A DNA stretch of 64,000 nucleotides, taken from NCBI GenBank assembly GCA_008973525.1, contig WACJ01000214.1:124001-188000 (forward strand), in the 5' to 3' direction. This document shows positions 1-10,708 of the stretch, in pieces; position 1 is the first letter of the stretch, and every line of letters starts with the position of its first letter. The notes beneath the pieces were generated by a model, which saw nothing but the letters and a program-made list of their open reading frames with translations, was not told the origin of the DNA and did not search any database. This DNA comes from Stenopsyche tienmushanensis. Lineage: Eukaryota; Arthropoda; Insecta; Trichoptera; Stenopsychidae. The translations under genes were made by a program, and so were the position numbers.

Positions 1-26
1 TGACCAAAGATAACAAATAATTTTAA

Positions 27-200
27 TATAAAACACATTTATTAATATATGAACTAGCATATAAATATCTGATGACGATATCTCCAACGAGTGTGGAGGC
101 TGAGCGTGCTTTTTCAGCAGCAAGTTGCCTAGCTTCCAGAATCAGATCCAAACTAAATTATGAAATATTCGATGCTTTAATTTATATAAACACTGACTGA
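27..200 (+). pseudogene. hAT transposase C-terminal dimerisation fragment
   Basis: This is the last part of a hAT-family DNA transposase. The open frame runs to a TGA at 198-200 and reads through TSVEAERAFSAASCLASRIR and then SKLNYEIFDALIYI. That is the family's signature near the C-terminus (S-x-E-R-x-F-S, then the R-[SN]-x-L helix), the domain that dimerises the enzyme. An upstream LIYELAYKYL helix also fits. An in-frame TAA at 24-26 and the window edge hide the catalytic core, so this is a fragment and probably dead. About 25 bases after the stop (201-225) recur near 15196-15220, which suggests a second, more decayed copy of the same 3' end. Family assignment is firm; the subfamily is not determined. 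Confidence 0.8.
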
Positions 201-1714
201 AACAAAAATTAGCTTTGTAGAAATGTCCTAATAACCTACGTTCGATAATGGATATGACACCTCAAGAAGAATTTGTAATAAGACGCGGATCAGCTAGTTG
301 ATGCGGGCGTCGGCAGATATCAAAGAATCACTGCTATCATAAATTATGTAATGTCTCCCATTTAATGTGCATTTATTTTTCTCATAGCATCGACGGTTTG
401 ATGTTATGAAATTTATGCTGATGATATCATACGTAAAAGACGCAATACAAATCTTCCTCCTTCTGTTTTACACCGTTTTGAATACGGAAGGAGGAACACT
501 ACAAGAGCTCACCAAATATGGTAAGCTCCGTTAATTGTGTTATATTGCATTTTTATTATCAAAGATGTTTTTTAGTGTCGTTGATGCATGAAAATAAAAT
601 GATTTCTTAAGTTTCGTACCGACTAATTAAATGAGGAGTTTATTTTTATCGTTCACTAATGGAGTGGGACGATTTTATTTCAGGGTATAAATTTTTTTAT
701 TGCCGTACTGATTTGATCAACAGCTCAAGTGACGCTTATATGGTAATTCTCGACATTGTAAAATTTTCTGAGGAGTTTGCAATGGGCGAAAATTATGTAA
801 ATATTTTGGAAAGTTTGTTATGATGTACGCTTAAATTTCGATTGTTATTCTGATTCGATAAAAATATATATTATTGGACGTTTCAGAATATTTTAAATTG
901 ATCCTCTGGATCCAATTTTTTTCTGCTACGGGACATTACGTAAATCTCGTTTAATTTTACAGGGTAGGTGCTATATATCCATAATCAATGAAATGTAAAA
1001 ATCATTGAGCAAACATTCATTATTTATTAAGTAATGATACATTTTAAAACTAAATACATAAAATAGAATCTTTGATGATGTTGGGCCGTCGAACTACAAA
1101 TCTTCTTGATATCAGGCACAATATAATAAAGTGGAATTCTTATATCTTGTATGATATCGAGCTTATTTCAAGAATTTGGTTTCGTTGTAGAATAATGAAA
1201 AAATCCTGCTTCGTATAAATATTTAATCATAAACGAAAGTGAAATACTAATAGATTCTTCTGACAATTAAGATACTTTTTGATAAATTCGCCTAGAAACC
1301 ATAGATTTTCAGTTAAGTCTGCTGGCTTAGTTGTAACTTAAATTGGATTTCGAACCTAAAAATCGTCCTAAAAAGAAGATTTTTTAAGCTAAAAATACAT
1401 TAGAAACTTCTTCATCTATTTTAAAATATAATTCAGTAAAATACTCATGTAAGCCGGGAAAACAATCAAAATCATCCTGTTTGAAGTGAAGAAATCTAAA
1501 ATTGTAATTTTCTCTTAAAAGATATTTTACGGACTATAAGACGCATCATAATAACTCAGTACAAATTTACAAGACTTTTATGATTTTTAAAAAAAATTGG
1601 ATCGAAGTGGTCGTGATTTTACATAGTTTATCATTTGTATTGCTTCATCTATAACGCATTTTAAATTTGTAGATTTTTTTGTCACTAGTTCTTGCCTATA
1701 CAAAATACATTGAC
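201..1714. other. AT-rich stretch without a recognised gene
   Basis: No coding signal is visible on either strand beyond short chance frames. The first bases are the 3' tail of the hAT fragment. The only structure noted is a hairpin at 454-496. Confidence 0.6.
454..496. repeat. 10-bp inverted repeat (hairpin)
   Basis: TTCCTCCTTC at 454-463 is perfectly complementary to GAAGGAGGAA at 487-496, with a 23-nt loop. The arms are polypyrimidine/polypurine. No function is evident. Confidence 0.6.
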
Positions 1715-2458
1715 TGTTAGTGACTTTTCCGGGTGGGTTTTAGACTCCACGATGCCCACCCATAAAACCACAGGGAAGGGAGTCAACCCTACGTCCGTGG
1801 GCAACGGTTCTGGGTTAATAATGTGGAGGAGAGGTGCGCGAAAATAGCTTCGTCGGTTTGCTCATCAAACTAACATGAGTTGGGTGCGCAGGTCACCCTG
1901 TGCTGTGCAGGCATAAAGGGGTGTGTGGAACAGCCGATTACAGTAGTGGGTGGAGACTGTGTCAACGGCTCACCACTATCCTCAATAGCCTAGCATACAG
2001 GGGAGAACGGTTTTAGGCTGTTCGAATGGCGACTCGTCTTTGTGGCTAGGTACTACAAATGATCGAACCGATACGAGTACCATGGGGAAGGGGCAGCTCC
2101 TGCAGTCCGTCATCTGCTGCAGCCCCCTTCAAACTGAGGTTGAATTCATGGTGGCATTGAACCCGCGGTAGTAATTCCTTGAACTTCTGTCCTTCCTCCT
2201 CCGCCGCACCCTCGGGTGCAATGGTTTGAAGCTGGTTTTTCCTGCAGAAAACTCGCCTCCTTTGGAGGGCGTGGAGCAAAAAGGGTGGGCGCCCGGACGC
2301 TCTACGCGTAGTGTATCTTGCGGGGTTAAAAGATCAGTGGAAGATACTCTCTGTGTGGTTAGTCTGGGGTAATCCGAAACCAACCATATAGAAATGCGAT
2401 CCCACATTTTATGATCCCCCAATCCAGTTAGTCGCTGTCTGTCATGTTAGTGGCTTTT
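1715..2458 (-). mobile_element. GC-rich inserted element with 14-bp target duplication, family unknown
   Basis: A sharply bounded GC-rich block (about 1729-2444) sits in AT-rich DNA. It is flanked by TGTTAGTGACTTTT (1715-1728) and TGTTAGTGGCTTTT (2445-2458), a 14-bp direct repeat with one mismatch, which looks like a target-site duplication. Duplications of that length with no terminal inverted repeats are typical of non-LTR retrotransposons or their 5'-truncated copies. Read on the minus strand the block ends in a GGGTGGG/CCCACCC hairpin (1731-1761) followed by a short A-rich junction, so the minus strand is the likelier sense strand. Two open frames of 77 and 97 residues on that strand match nothing I recognise, and no reverse transcriptase or endonuclease motif is visible. 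A processed host transcript or satellite-like unit remains possible. Confidence 0.5.
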
Positions 2459-2989
2459 GTAGCTATTTACTCCAAATGTTAGTTGATTAATTCGTCGAAT
2501 CGTCACATCCTTTTTGTGTTAAAAGTTCTTATGTTTCCTGTGTAGAAATCCATGGATCATTTTTTGAATAATATTTAGATCCTGTGCAAAGAAATATAAT
2601 TTTATCCAAATGATGATAAATGATAGTTGATAATCGTTTATATCGGGATTGGACAATATAAATATAAGCTAATTCTTTCATGTGTATAGGGAATATCATT
2701 AAGTTTGGTAATTTTATATTTTTTCTATAATATATACACTTTCGTGTAAGCCATTCCAGGTTTTACCGAAACACCTATTAACTTTTCACGGAACATTAGT
2801 GTCATGATTTAGTGTCGGTTTTCATCGAAATTTATGAATTATATTCTTCTTTTCTTCTTGGGATGAACCAATTAAGTTTACTGATACCATGGTCACTCTA
2901 TTTTAATCTCATATGTTGTCGAAGAGTAAAAAAGCTAATGAGAACGCTCACTCCGAATGCAAGCACGACCCGAAATTAACGCGGAAGCT
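2459..2989. other. AT-rich stretch, nothing recognised
   Basis: Simple AT-rich sequence with no defensible gene or repeat. Confidence 0.5.
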
Positions 2990-3420
2990 CTCAGATGCAT
3001 TTCCACAATCGATCGACATTGACTTCCTCTGTGTGTATGGGATCGTGATGGGATTGTAAAAAGAGATTTTTAGTGCTCACAAATCGGCCGTTCAACTCGT
3101 GACATTCCAGTTCGAATCTCGGAGCAGGTACTTTTCTAAGCGCTCGTTTGTTTATGGGTTCAAAATCCTTCGACAGGTTCCTGCGGCGCAGACGTGCACA
3201 AAGAACACCTCGCGGACCAACTTCTGACGGACGTCCTCTCGATACAAAACATTTTTCTATCAATCGAATTTTATTGGATTTTCGGCATTAGAAGGTGCCG
3301 TGGTGATGGGGTCGTGACCCGCGTCGAGATCGAGGGGGCGAGCTCGTAAAACGAAGAATGCACACTCCGAGGCGGCTTGTAATTGAATTGTCTAAAAACG
3401 TCGTTTTTATGGCGCTTTTA
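2990..3420. other. GC-richer island with overlapping open frames, unrecognised
   Basis: This block is much richer in G+C than its flanks. A minus-strand frame of 90 residues (2991-3263) and a plus-strand frame of about 50 residues ending near 3228 overlap; both look protein-like in composition and neither matches a family I know. The 3' part (3290-3370) has dense CG steps. It could be an isolated exon, a conserved non-coding element or an old insert. The overlap of open frames on both strands argues against treating either one as a gene. Confidence 0.3.
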
Positions 3421-4684
3421 TGAAAGAAATCTGCACTAAAGCGTTTATTGTTTTTGAAGATCTCAACTAATCGACGGAATTACCCAAATGGCGTTATTGA
3501 CGTCTTTGTCGGGAAGAATCTATCGTACTAATCGTTCCAGCGGCGACGGATCCCATTCAATAAAATCGAACCAAATTTTGATATGATGATTAAAGATTGG
3601 ACAATTTAATAACTCATTCACTATGATAGAATAGAACAATTTTAACTTTCAAAATTTAAATAATCGAAATCAACGATGTGTAGGGATATGATTTCGCTGT
3701 TTTTCTTTTGTACCATATCCATACCAATAATTGTACAAGTTTGCATAGGATAGGATTTATAAACTAATTGCGAAATAATTTATTATTTATATTGTTGCAT
3801 ATCAGCCATTCATAGATGGCTTTGCTCGACTATATTAATTTATAAAGAATCAGGGAATCAGAGTAAATTGGGTTCCTGATGCTGTTATTCATATATTTAA
3901 GTTTCCAAATTTATTTGCATAGACGATTCGAGTTAAAGGCCAAATTATTTAGCAATATTTGTTTGAAGCTTTTTATAAATTGTTTTATAGTCTTAACTCT
4001 TTAAGTGCCAACAAAAAAATGCAGTAATCAATTTTATTCTATAAGTCATATTTGCAAGAAACAAGAATAAATATTTGCTCATAGATTTATATAGAATATG
4101 TAGAATAAAGATCCAAATCTATTATGGGAAATTGGTAATAATTTTCAGTTAATATATCTTTGATAGATCTATTCTATCCAAGTTTATCCAAATTAACTAT
4201 GTTAACAATCTTATTCTAGCTTATCCACATAAAAATAGAAAGAGATCGCTTACGTTCGTTAATACATATTTAATTGATATCTCAAATCTTTATTCAAGGA
4301 TGAGTTATATTTATCCTATATCTTAAATTGAATTTATTCCTTCTATGGATTAAAGATGAAATGCTAAAGAGGCATTTAACGAATTTTTCATGCACAGTCT
4401 GAATGATTTTCCAGCAGCCGTCTTCGGCATTGTCTTCGCATTTTCTGTAAGAATTTAATGATTTGTTCTCTGATCTGAATACAGTTGGTAGTTATTCATA
4501 ACTTCAAGTTCTTGGACACCCTGCAGTGTGACCATCTGACCTGGTCACCCAGCATTCTCGAAGGGGGCACGTTCGGTATCTCACGATTGCACCGAGTGAC
4601 TCGAGTGCCCCGTTTCCATTCAACTGATGGATTGACCTTAGCAAGCCTACAGGTGGAGCGATGCCATTGAACTATAATTTATTT
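3421..4684. other. AT-rich stretch with a small SINE scrap
   Basis: No gene is supported. A 61-residue frame at 4485-4670 lies in a short GC-richer patch but has no recognisable features. A SINE fragment at 3848-3872 is listed separately. Confidence 0.5.
3848..3872 (-). repeat. fragment of the window's SINE family
   Basis: The stretch around GGGAATCAGAGTAAATTGGG matches, with few changes, the reverse-oriented SINE copy beginning near 60796 (GGAAATCAGAGTAAATCTGG). Only about 25 bases align, so this is a short relic. Confidence 0.4.
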
Positions 4685-4699
4685 ATTTAGTTATAAATA

Positions 4700-4890
4700 A
4701 TGCAGCTCTTTTATTATTGCACTGGAGTGCTGCAAATCAAGATGGGTGCGCACTTCAGGCGAGCCAATTTTCCTAGCGGATTTTATGCCCAGCACATTAC
4801 TAAAGTAGCTCAATCAATTTGCGCTGTCGGCTCGACGGTCTTAATGGTATGTTTTAGATGGCTCGAGGTGAAAATGTACAAAAAGGTATG
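4700..4890 (+). pseudogene. weak mariner-like N-terminal (HTH) relic
   Basis: Within a 74-residue plus frame, residues corresponding to AQSICAVGSTVL followed by CFRWLEVK resemble the second helix and the Arg-Trp-Phe motif of the mariner-type helix-turn-helix. In mariners this reads roughly A-R-x-I-C-x-x-Y-G, then a Trp-Phe-containing segment. The rest of the transposase is not visible and the resemblance covers only about 30 residues. It could be coincidence; a profile search of the translated segment would decide. Confidence 0.3.
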
Positions 4891-5089
4891 TTGTGTCAAT
4901 TTTATGGTTGTTTTAATGATTTAAAGGGAGACGTGAAAGAGTTATTAAAGTTTTATTTTTCTGAGAATAATCTGCGGCTTGAAAATTTCAGTCTTCCTAT
5001 TAAATATAAGCCCTCATTGATCTATCAATTTATATTAAATTTAAATAGGATTTTTAATGATTCATCGACTATCTAAAACGTTGTTCTGC

Positions 5090-5640
5090 TTGTGCCTGGA
5101 ACAAAAGGATTTAAAAAAGGAGCGTAAGGTTATTGTTCAGTAGCAGCCGTTATCGGAGAGTTATGGCCGCATTAAGGCCACGAGAGAGTCCCGCAAGGAC
5201 CTCATGAATCGCCCTTTCATCTGACCTTCTTCAACCTCAATGTTGACCCTTCGTAACGTTGTAATTTAACTGCCACTCATGTAAAAGGAAATGATACCCG
5301 AATTCCGCAACTCCATCCATTTGTACAAATTAACTTTCACCATTCCGTCTGCAGTGCGGGAGATCGACACGGATACGAATTGAGCTTCCGGATGAACAGG
5401 ACGAAGGCCGTTTCGCAATGGGCAGACAAGATAGCTATGCCAAAAGAAGAAATCAAGCTGAGTTAGGTGACTCCTTCGCTTTGTCTAGCAGGAACACCGA
5501 CAAATGTTCCCGAGTGTCCCCATTTGTCGCAGAGACAGGTCTAAAGTCTCGTCTTGTAGCTAACTAACGAGCCACATCACTTACTCAAATCACAATACAA
5601 TGCAGATGAGCACGCTCTTGTTGGACCAATTATTCCACAT
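5090..5640. other. GC-richer island with a possible internal exon
   Basis: This block contrasts with its flanks. On the plus strand a pyrimidine-rich tract ends in CTGCAG at 5349-5354 and a GTGACT follows at 5467, so 5355-5466 could be a 112-nt exon. One frame is open through it and reads RIELPDEQDEGRFAMGRQDS and then YAKRRNQAEL. A different plus frame is open for about 78 codons up to a TAG at about 5466. I recognise neither product. Two competing frames weaken the case, and a conserved non-coding element is equally possible. Confidence 0.3.
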
Positions 5641-5856
5641 GAAAGCGACTAACTTCCATCTTAATTAATATTTTTGATAATAACTGGAAAAAAACGAATT
5701 TATCAATTATTATTAATATTTGACAGTATATATCTGTTTTAAAATCAAAATTCTAGATTAAAAAATTATAAAAAGATGCAATGGAAGGCTTTACTTGTGT
5801 TTCATAAGAAATACGTCGATATTATATTTTAATGATGGAATATTAAGAATTACCGT
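5641..5856. other. AT-rich spacer
   Basis: Nothing is seen between the GC-richer island and the piggyBac-like end. Confidence 0.5.
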
Positions 5857-6437
5857 TTAACCCTTTGAGTAGTCAGTTAATTTTAAAATGACTTAAATAT
5901 AGATATTGTATTTGTATGTCCGCTACTTATCGTCCGTACAAATCCATTCATCTTTCAGGACCGCGCAGCGTGTATAAAGCTTGTATATAAATACAAAAAC
6001 ACTGTTAATAGCACGCAATATTCGTTCATTTCTTCGCGTAAACACAAACAATACGCTTGAAATCGATTCATTTGGGTTATCGATCTATAGAATGGTACAA
6101 TGTACGCAAGATACTCTCTCTGTCTCTATCTCTCCCCAAATTCAACTTACAAAAATACTCTTTCTGAATCACTGGAATTCGATCGCAAATGCGCGACTGT
6201 ACTCTTCAAAAAATTAAACTTGAGCCGCTACAAAATTAATTGAAATTGTTATATATTGATTTTTGTAAGATATTGTGGACAAAATCTCAATAAATTTGAT
6301 TGACTGACAAAACTATATGGTTGGTTTAATTATTAAATCATTTTTATATCGATATTAGTTTTGCCAATATAATGCCATATGATATTATACAAATAATTTG
6401 TTTGCTTATTTTTTTTTGCTTTTTTTGTAAATATGTA
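5857..6437 (+). mobile_element. piggyBac-like 5' end, truncated
   Basis: A TTAA at 5857-5860 is followed directly by CCCTTTGAGTAGTCAG. The same TTAA plus CCCTTTGAGTAGT start recurs at 38008, and the two copies stay alignable for about 250-280 bases. A terminal CCC(T) run flush with TTAA is the hallmark of piggyBac-type ends. No transposase catalytic motif is visible; a 78-residue frame at 5981-6217 covers the segment also found at 18.3 kb and is unrecognised. The element loses its right end where a Tc1/mariner-type terminus begins at 6438. Confidence 0.6.
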
Positions 6438-6608
6438 CAAGGTGCAGCAGATAAATTTCCTTATTTAAAATTCGCGCCCTAAAGCGATCATTTTTTTTAA
6501 AATATTAAAATGGCCCTTATTCAAAAGAACAAAACCTAACGTTTCTTATTATATAGGTTTAATAATGATCATACCGTAGACTTGTCTTCAAATATCGCTT
6601 CTTAACAT
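6438..6608 (+). mobile_element. left end of a Tc1/mariner-type element, truncated
   Basis: A TA dinucleotide is followed by CAAGGTGCAGCAGATAAATT. This resembles the ends at 10129-10706 and 41123-41165 (consensus like CAGGGTGC-GCAGGGAAACTT). A short reading frame beginning MALIQKNKT lies where a transposase start would be, but a stop follows at once. Sequence shared with the copy at 18.8 kb stops at about 6608, marking a truncation. Confidence 0.55.
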
Positions 6609-7905
6609 CTTATGGCATTTGAGTTAATCATTTTTTAAATTAAGTAATTTATTAGCAAGAGTCAAAAACTCACAACTTAAAGCTGTAAATAGAAATAAAT
6701 TATTTGTATTGAAATAGTTTGATATGATTTTATACGACAAATGCATATATTTATAAGGCAAATATAAGTTAAATTTGAAAATTAATAGTATTTAAGAAAT
6801 GCCAAAGTGTTCGTGATTTTAATTTGTATTGACGTTTTGATTGTCAAGATTAGGGTTTTTCCAATTAATGAATCTGTAGTGATGCTAGAAAAAATATAAA
6901 TATTGACATAATTCTTAGCTTTAATACTAGGTTTAATAAGGATTCCAAATAAATTATCATCTCTAAGTCTGAAGCAATGATATTTTTTGATCAGCTTGTT
7001 CTCTGATTAGATAGTCGAAGGGACCATATGAGCTATTCCAACAAAGGGTAGGGGGTTGATCGCTTTTAAGGGTCCCTGGTCTGCGTCCCATATTACAAAT
7101 TCAATTCAAGTAATAAACAGGAATTGTAAAAATGTATCTGTAATTGTAAATATTATTAATACATGTGTGATGAAAAATGTTTGGTGATGTTGATTGAAAC
7201 CGCTTCCTGATTTGATATTGATATTTCATACACAAGCGATGATGTAACGTCTCAAAATAATATGGACCATTAGAATTAAGGTCAATACTTGATATCAAAT
7301 AAGTAGGAAACAAGTAAATAGACTTTGTAAAATAAGAGACTGAAGCTGTTTGGATCGTGAGTTGAAATTCATCCTAGACAGACGGATGGACAGTATAATA
7401 GCGAAAATCCATTATTAGGAGTTATTTACGAGCATTTTCCTCGTTCCTACTTTTGTGCCGGAGCACAATGTTCTGATTGTGCATATTTTAGAAATATTTG
7501 CATCTAAAATATGCAATTTAAAAATGCACAGCGTCGCCACGTGTGCCAACTGTACGTAATCATTTAAACATGATTTCTCTAAGAAAGGACACCATCCGTG
7601 TCTTTGTTAAATAAACAAGATGTTATTTTTATGTGATCATAATGGGCGCATTAGTTTGGCATCCGGGGCTATCTCGGATTAATTAAATGTCTTGTTAAGC
7701 AGTCAATTAGTGACTAATGCTTCACTATGGGGATTGAATTATTTTTATGGTCATAATCAACATTGGCTCGAGAGCTTTGTAAGCTTATTAGAGTGAAATG
7801 AAAATTGATTAGATCGAATAGGCTGAAATTGACTTCTTAATGCAATTATACAGCTTCATTGACTGACGGTTCATGAAATATGTGCATATGATTAAGCGGT
7901 CGATT
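6609..7905. other. AT-rich stretch, nothing recognised
   Basis: No gene is supported. A small inverted repeat (GCATATTTTA/TAAAATATGC) lies near 7482-7516. A 70-residue minus frame at 7101-7313 is low-complexity AT-rich sequence. Confidence 0.5.
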
Positions 7906-8336
7906 TTAACACATTCCCGCTGGGTTACACACACAGACAGCCCATGCGCTAATTTGACTAAATCATTTAGATTTGGTACTTATTTAAAGACGGACAGGTG
8001 CGTCTCCAGGGTCTACCGATAGTGTCGCATGTATGCGTAAAGACGCATATATGCGTAACCCGACGGAAATGCGGACTACACATAAGTGCGTATTTTGGGT
8101 ATTATTAGTAGACATGGGAGTCTATTAATTATAAAATATTTTTCATCAAGTTAAACGCACACCACTAGTTCAAAAACTACTGCTGTTTACATATTTCAAT
8201 ACAGTGAGAGGTCCTAAATATTTTCTCCATTTTTTTCTAAAGACACCTCAGTACTTTAAAAGTTAGAGCATTTTTTCTAATGTTAACATCCCGCTTCAGA
8301 TGCGATTCTATGCGTAACCCGACGGGAATGTGTTAA
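7906..8336. mobile_element. piggyBac-type MITE, 423 bp, TTAA-flanked
   Basis: The element 7910-8332 is flanked by TTAA on both sides (7906-7909 and 8333-8336). Its ends are CACATTCCCGCTGGGTTAC and, on the reverse complement of the right end, CACATTCCCGTCGGGTTAC, matching at 17 of 19 positions. TTAA duplication with such inverted ends is diagnostic of the piggyBac superfamily. No coding capacity is present, so it would have relied on a transposase made elsewhere. An extra internal copy of the terminal motif (near 8053) and a small ATGCGT/ACGCAT palindrome (about 8032-8051) suggest subterminal binding sites. Good end identity implies it is younger than most other elements here. Confidence 0.85.
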
Positions 8337-10128
8337 GTTAAAATTGCTATTATGATTTTTTCATATGAGATATCTTTATGTATTTATTTACGATTGATTA
8401 ACACAGCTTGTATACGATTCAACAATTGACCATTGAATTGTAGTCGCAGATTCACAAGCTTGCAGTAAGAATTTTTCCTGATTACAAGCATCTAGCGGCC
8501 ATTATTTATACTCCGTAATGATATATTGACTGCACCTTCACAAAATCACAATGATGACGATGACTAAAAATCACAGTGTTTACACACCTCCTTGTCACCT
8601 ACTTTGTGCTTTGTCAGTACGACATTCTACGAAAGTATACGATACCAAAATGGACACGTTGCCAATTCATATTCCATGTTGACAGCCTGGAGTATAATCT
8701 CGTTATTTATGATTGGCGACAGCAGATTGTGTATAATTCAATTAGGTGTGACCGGGATACGCTGTATAAGAACCGAGAAAAAAATATGTATGCAAACACA
8801 AAAAAAAGAAGATTTTTAAACGTCGAGTTTACATAATGAGAGTGTTTGTCATTGCAAAACCGGTAAATGTGAATATAAATTCGAGTCATACTTACATACC
8901 AGTTAAGATTATCTTTTAAATTTGGTGAAGAGGCATTGTAGGCTTATATCGTTATACATTTTTGGGCAGACGGTATTTTCGAATTTGCATTTTTATATTG
9001 AAATTAATCTGATCGTTAGTCTTGTAGCCATAAAAATAAAATTACGGACATTTTTTGTTGTTGCATGGAACATATAAATATTAACGTGTCCATTGTAAAT
9101 GAAGAGGTATAGAGTTCTATGGATGGTAATAAAATAAGAAATCAATCTGAAACATGCTAGCAAAGCCATAATAGTCAAAAGCATATGAATCAAAATGAAA
9201 CGTATATTGAAGATACGTTATAGGAAGAATTAGCGACAGCTTTTATGATTTTGTATTAAATCGAATAATTCCAAATGCTATCAAATATAATAAATATTTC
9301 AAATATCTTAAAGTATTATTGAAATATGAGGAGGATTTATATTTGACGATATCATTAAATAAGGATAGTCCCTCTAAAATAATTTAGCATTACTGATGTG
9401 GGATCTTCGGTATTGTCGAATAAATATTGGATTTCATCCTTAAATATATTATAAATTTTGGCATTGATTTCTGTAATAATTTTGAATTAATTTGAGAAAA
9501 GGGATGATATTTTTATTAAATATCAAATTGTTTAGCTTTGATTTGCATCAAATATCAATTTAAGGGATAAAGATATTATTTAAATCATCAACCCTATAAT
9601 ATATATTTCCTTGTATATTATGTATTTAAATATTCCAAATCATAATCATTAAAAAGTACAAGCATGTTTACGCGATAATGGACTAAATCGCGCAAAAGAA
9701 ATTGAAATCCTTTCTGCAATATTAATTTGGCTTTTTAATGTAACCTTAACTTATTGATGTATTTTTGATTAGGATATTATATATGTGATTTAGGTGATTA
9801 ATTTCGATCGTTCTACTTTGAAAATCATTATTCGATGGAGTAAAACATGAAATTAACGCAAAATTCAAGTATATTTCCATGTATTTATTAATTACTGTGT
9901 TTAAATGACGTAAAACACTGTGAAATATTTTTAACATTCATTTTAATGACAAATATCTAGTGGAAAGTACATAAAAAATGGTTGTGGAATATAATGGAAT
10001 GTAATACGTACTTAATCTATTTATTTATTCTGTATATGCTTAATTTAAATTTACTTCTCTGATGAAAACAGTGTAAAATTATATGAAGTCTATATAAAGT
10101 CACAAAGTTTGGTTCGTTTGGTTATATT
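8337..10128. other. AT-rich stretch, nothing recognised
   Basis: Several 60-86 residue frames occur (8576-8889, 8993-9193, 9746-9937), all of low-complexity composition and overlapping on opposite strands. None is supported as a gene. Confidence 0.5.
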
Positions 10129-10706
10129 ACGGCAGGGAAACTAACTTATTTTAAAAATGAATAATATAAACACTATAAGAGATATCAGTTTAATTGTTTT
10201 TTCCCATGTTACAAAGAGATATTTAATGACAGTTCATTGTATGATCGTTACTAAATTCGCTCATGGACGCAGACCATGTTCTGTAAACATACCCGGGCAT
10301 GATGTTCGATCGCGAGGTGCTATTTTGTTGTGTCAGCGGTCCAGAGTTTGGACCGGTTGGACACAGAAACCTTATAGCCACTCCCTCCAACTTTAGGACG
10401 TTCAGGGCTATCTGCTATAAGTTTGGGGAAAAATGCAATCCTGGGGTCTTTTACGACCTCGATAGGTAGTCAGTAGACTCGGCGGGCTCGTACTCTCCCG
10501 GGGTCACGAGTGGAGCTCAAATACTTTTTTACATATAGCTTTTATATATATCATAGAATTATTTATTATTATATAGCGTGTACTTTTGTTGTGCAGGCTG
10601 GTATAGCCCCAAATATCAGAGTCAATAAACAATTCGGATCAGTGGATGGTCCCATGTTCCTTCAGGATGCGCGTTTAAAATAAAGAAGTTTCCCTGCCGC
10701 ACCCTG
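10129..10706. mobile_element. Tc1/mariner-type non-autonomous element with GC-rich cargo
   Basis: The left end reads CGGCAGGGAAACTAACTTAT and the right end, reverse-complemented, reads CAGGGTGCGGCAGGGAAACT and continues into TTCTTTATTTTAAA, with TA at 10707-10708. The two ends are inverted copies, with a few terminal bases lost on the left. The inside holds a GC-rich block (about 10240-10515) unlike either the ends or the flanking DNA. It includes a strong hairpin around 10337-10373 (TGTGTC...GGTCC / GGACC...GACACA). No transposase motif is seen. The cargo may be a nested retroelement tail, a captured host segment or the normal interior of this family; I do not recognise it. A 79-residue frame at 10157-10396 spans the junction and is probably accidental. 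Confidence 0.6.
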
Positions 10707-10708
10707 TA

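Noticed and set aside
2046..2422. Two minus-strand frames (77 and 97 residues) as host genes
   Set aside because: They lie wholly inside a bounded insert with a target duplication and overlap each other in different frames.
3100..3125. tRNA-like box B (GTTCGAATC) as a tRNA gene
   Set aside because: No acceptor stem, no convincing box A and poor T-stem pairing.
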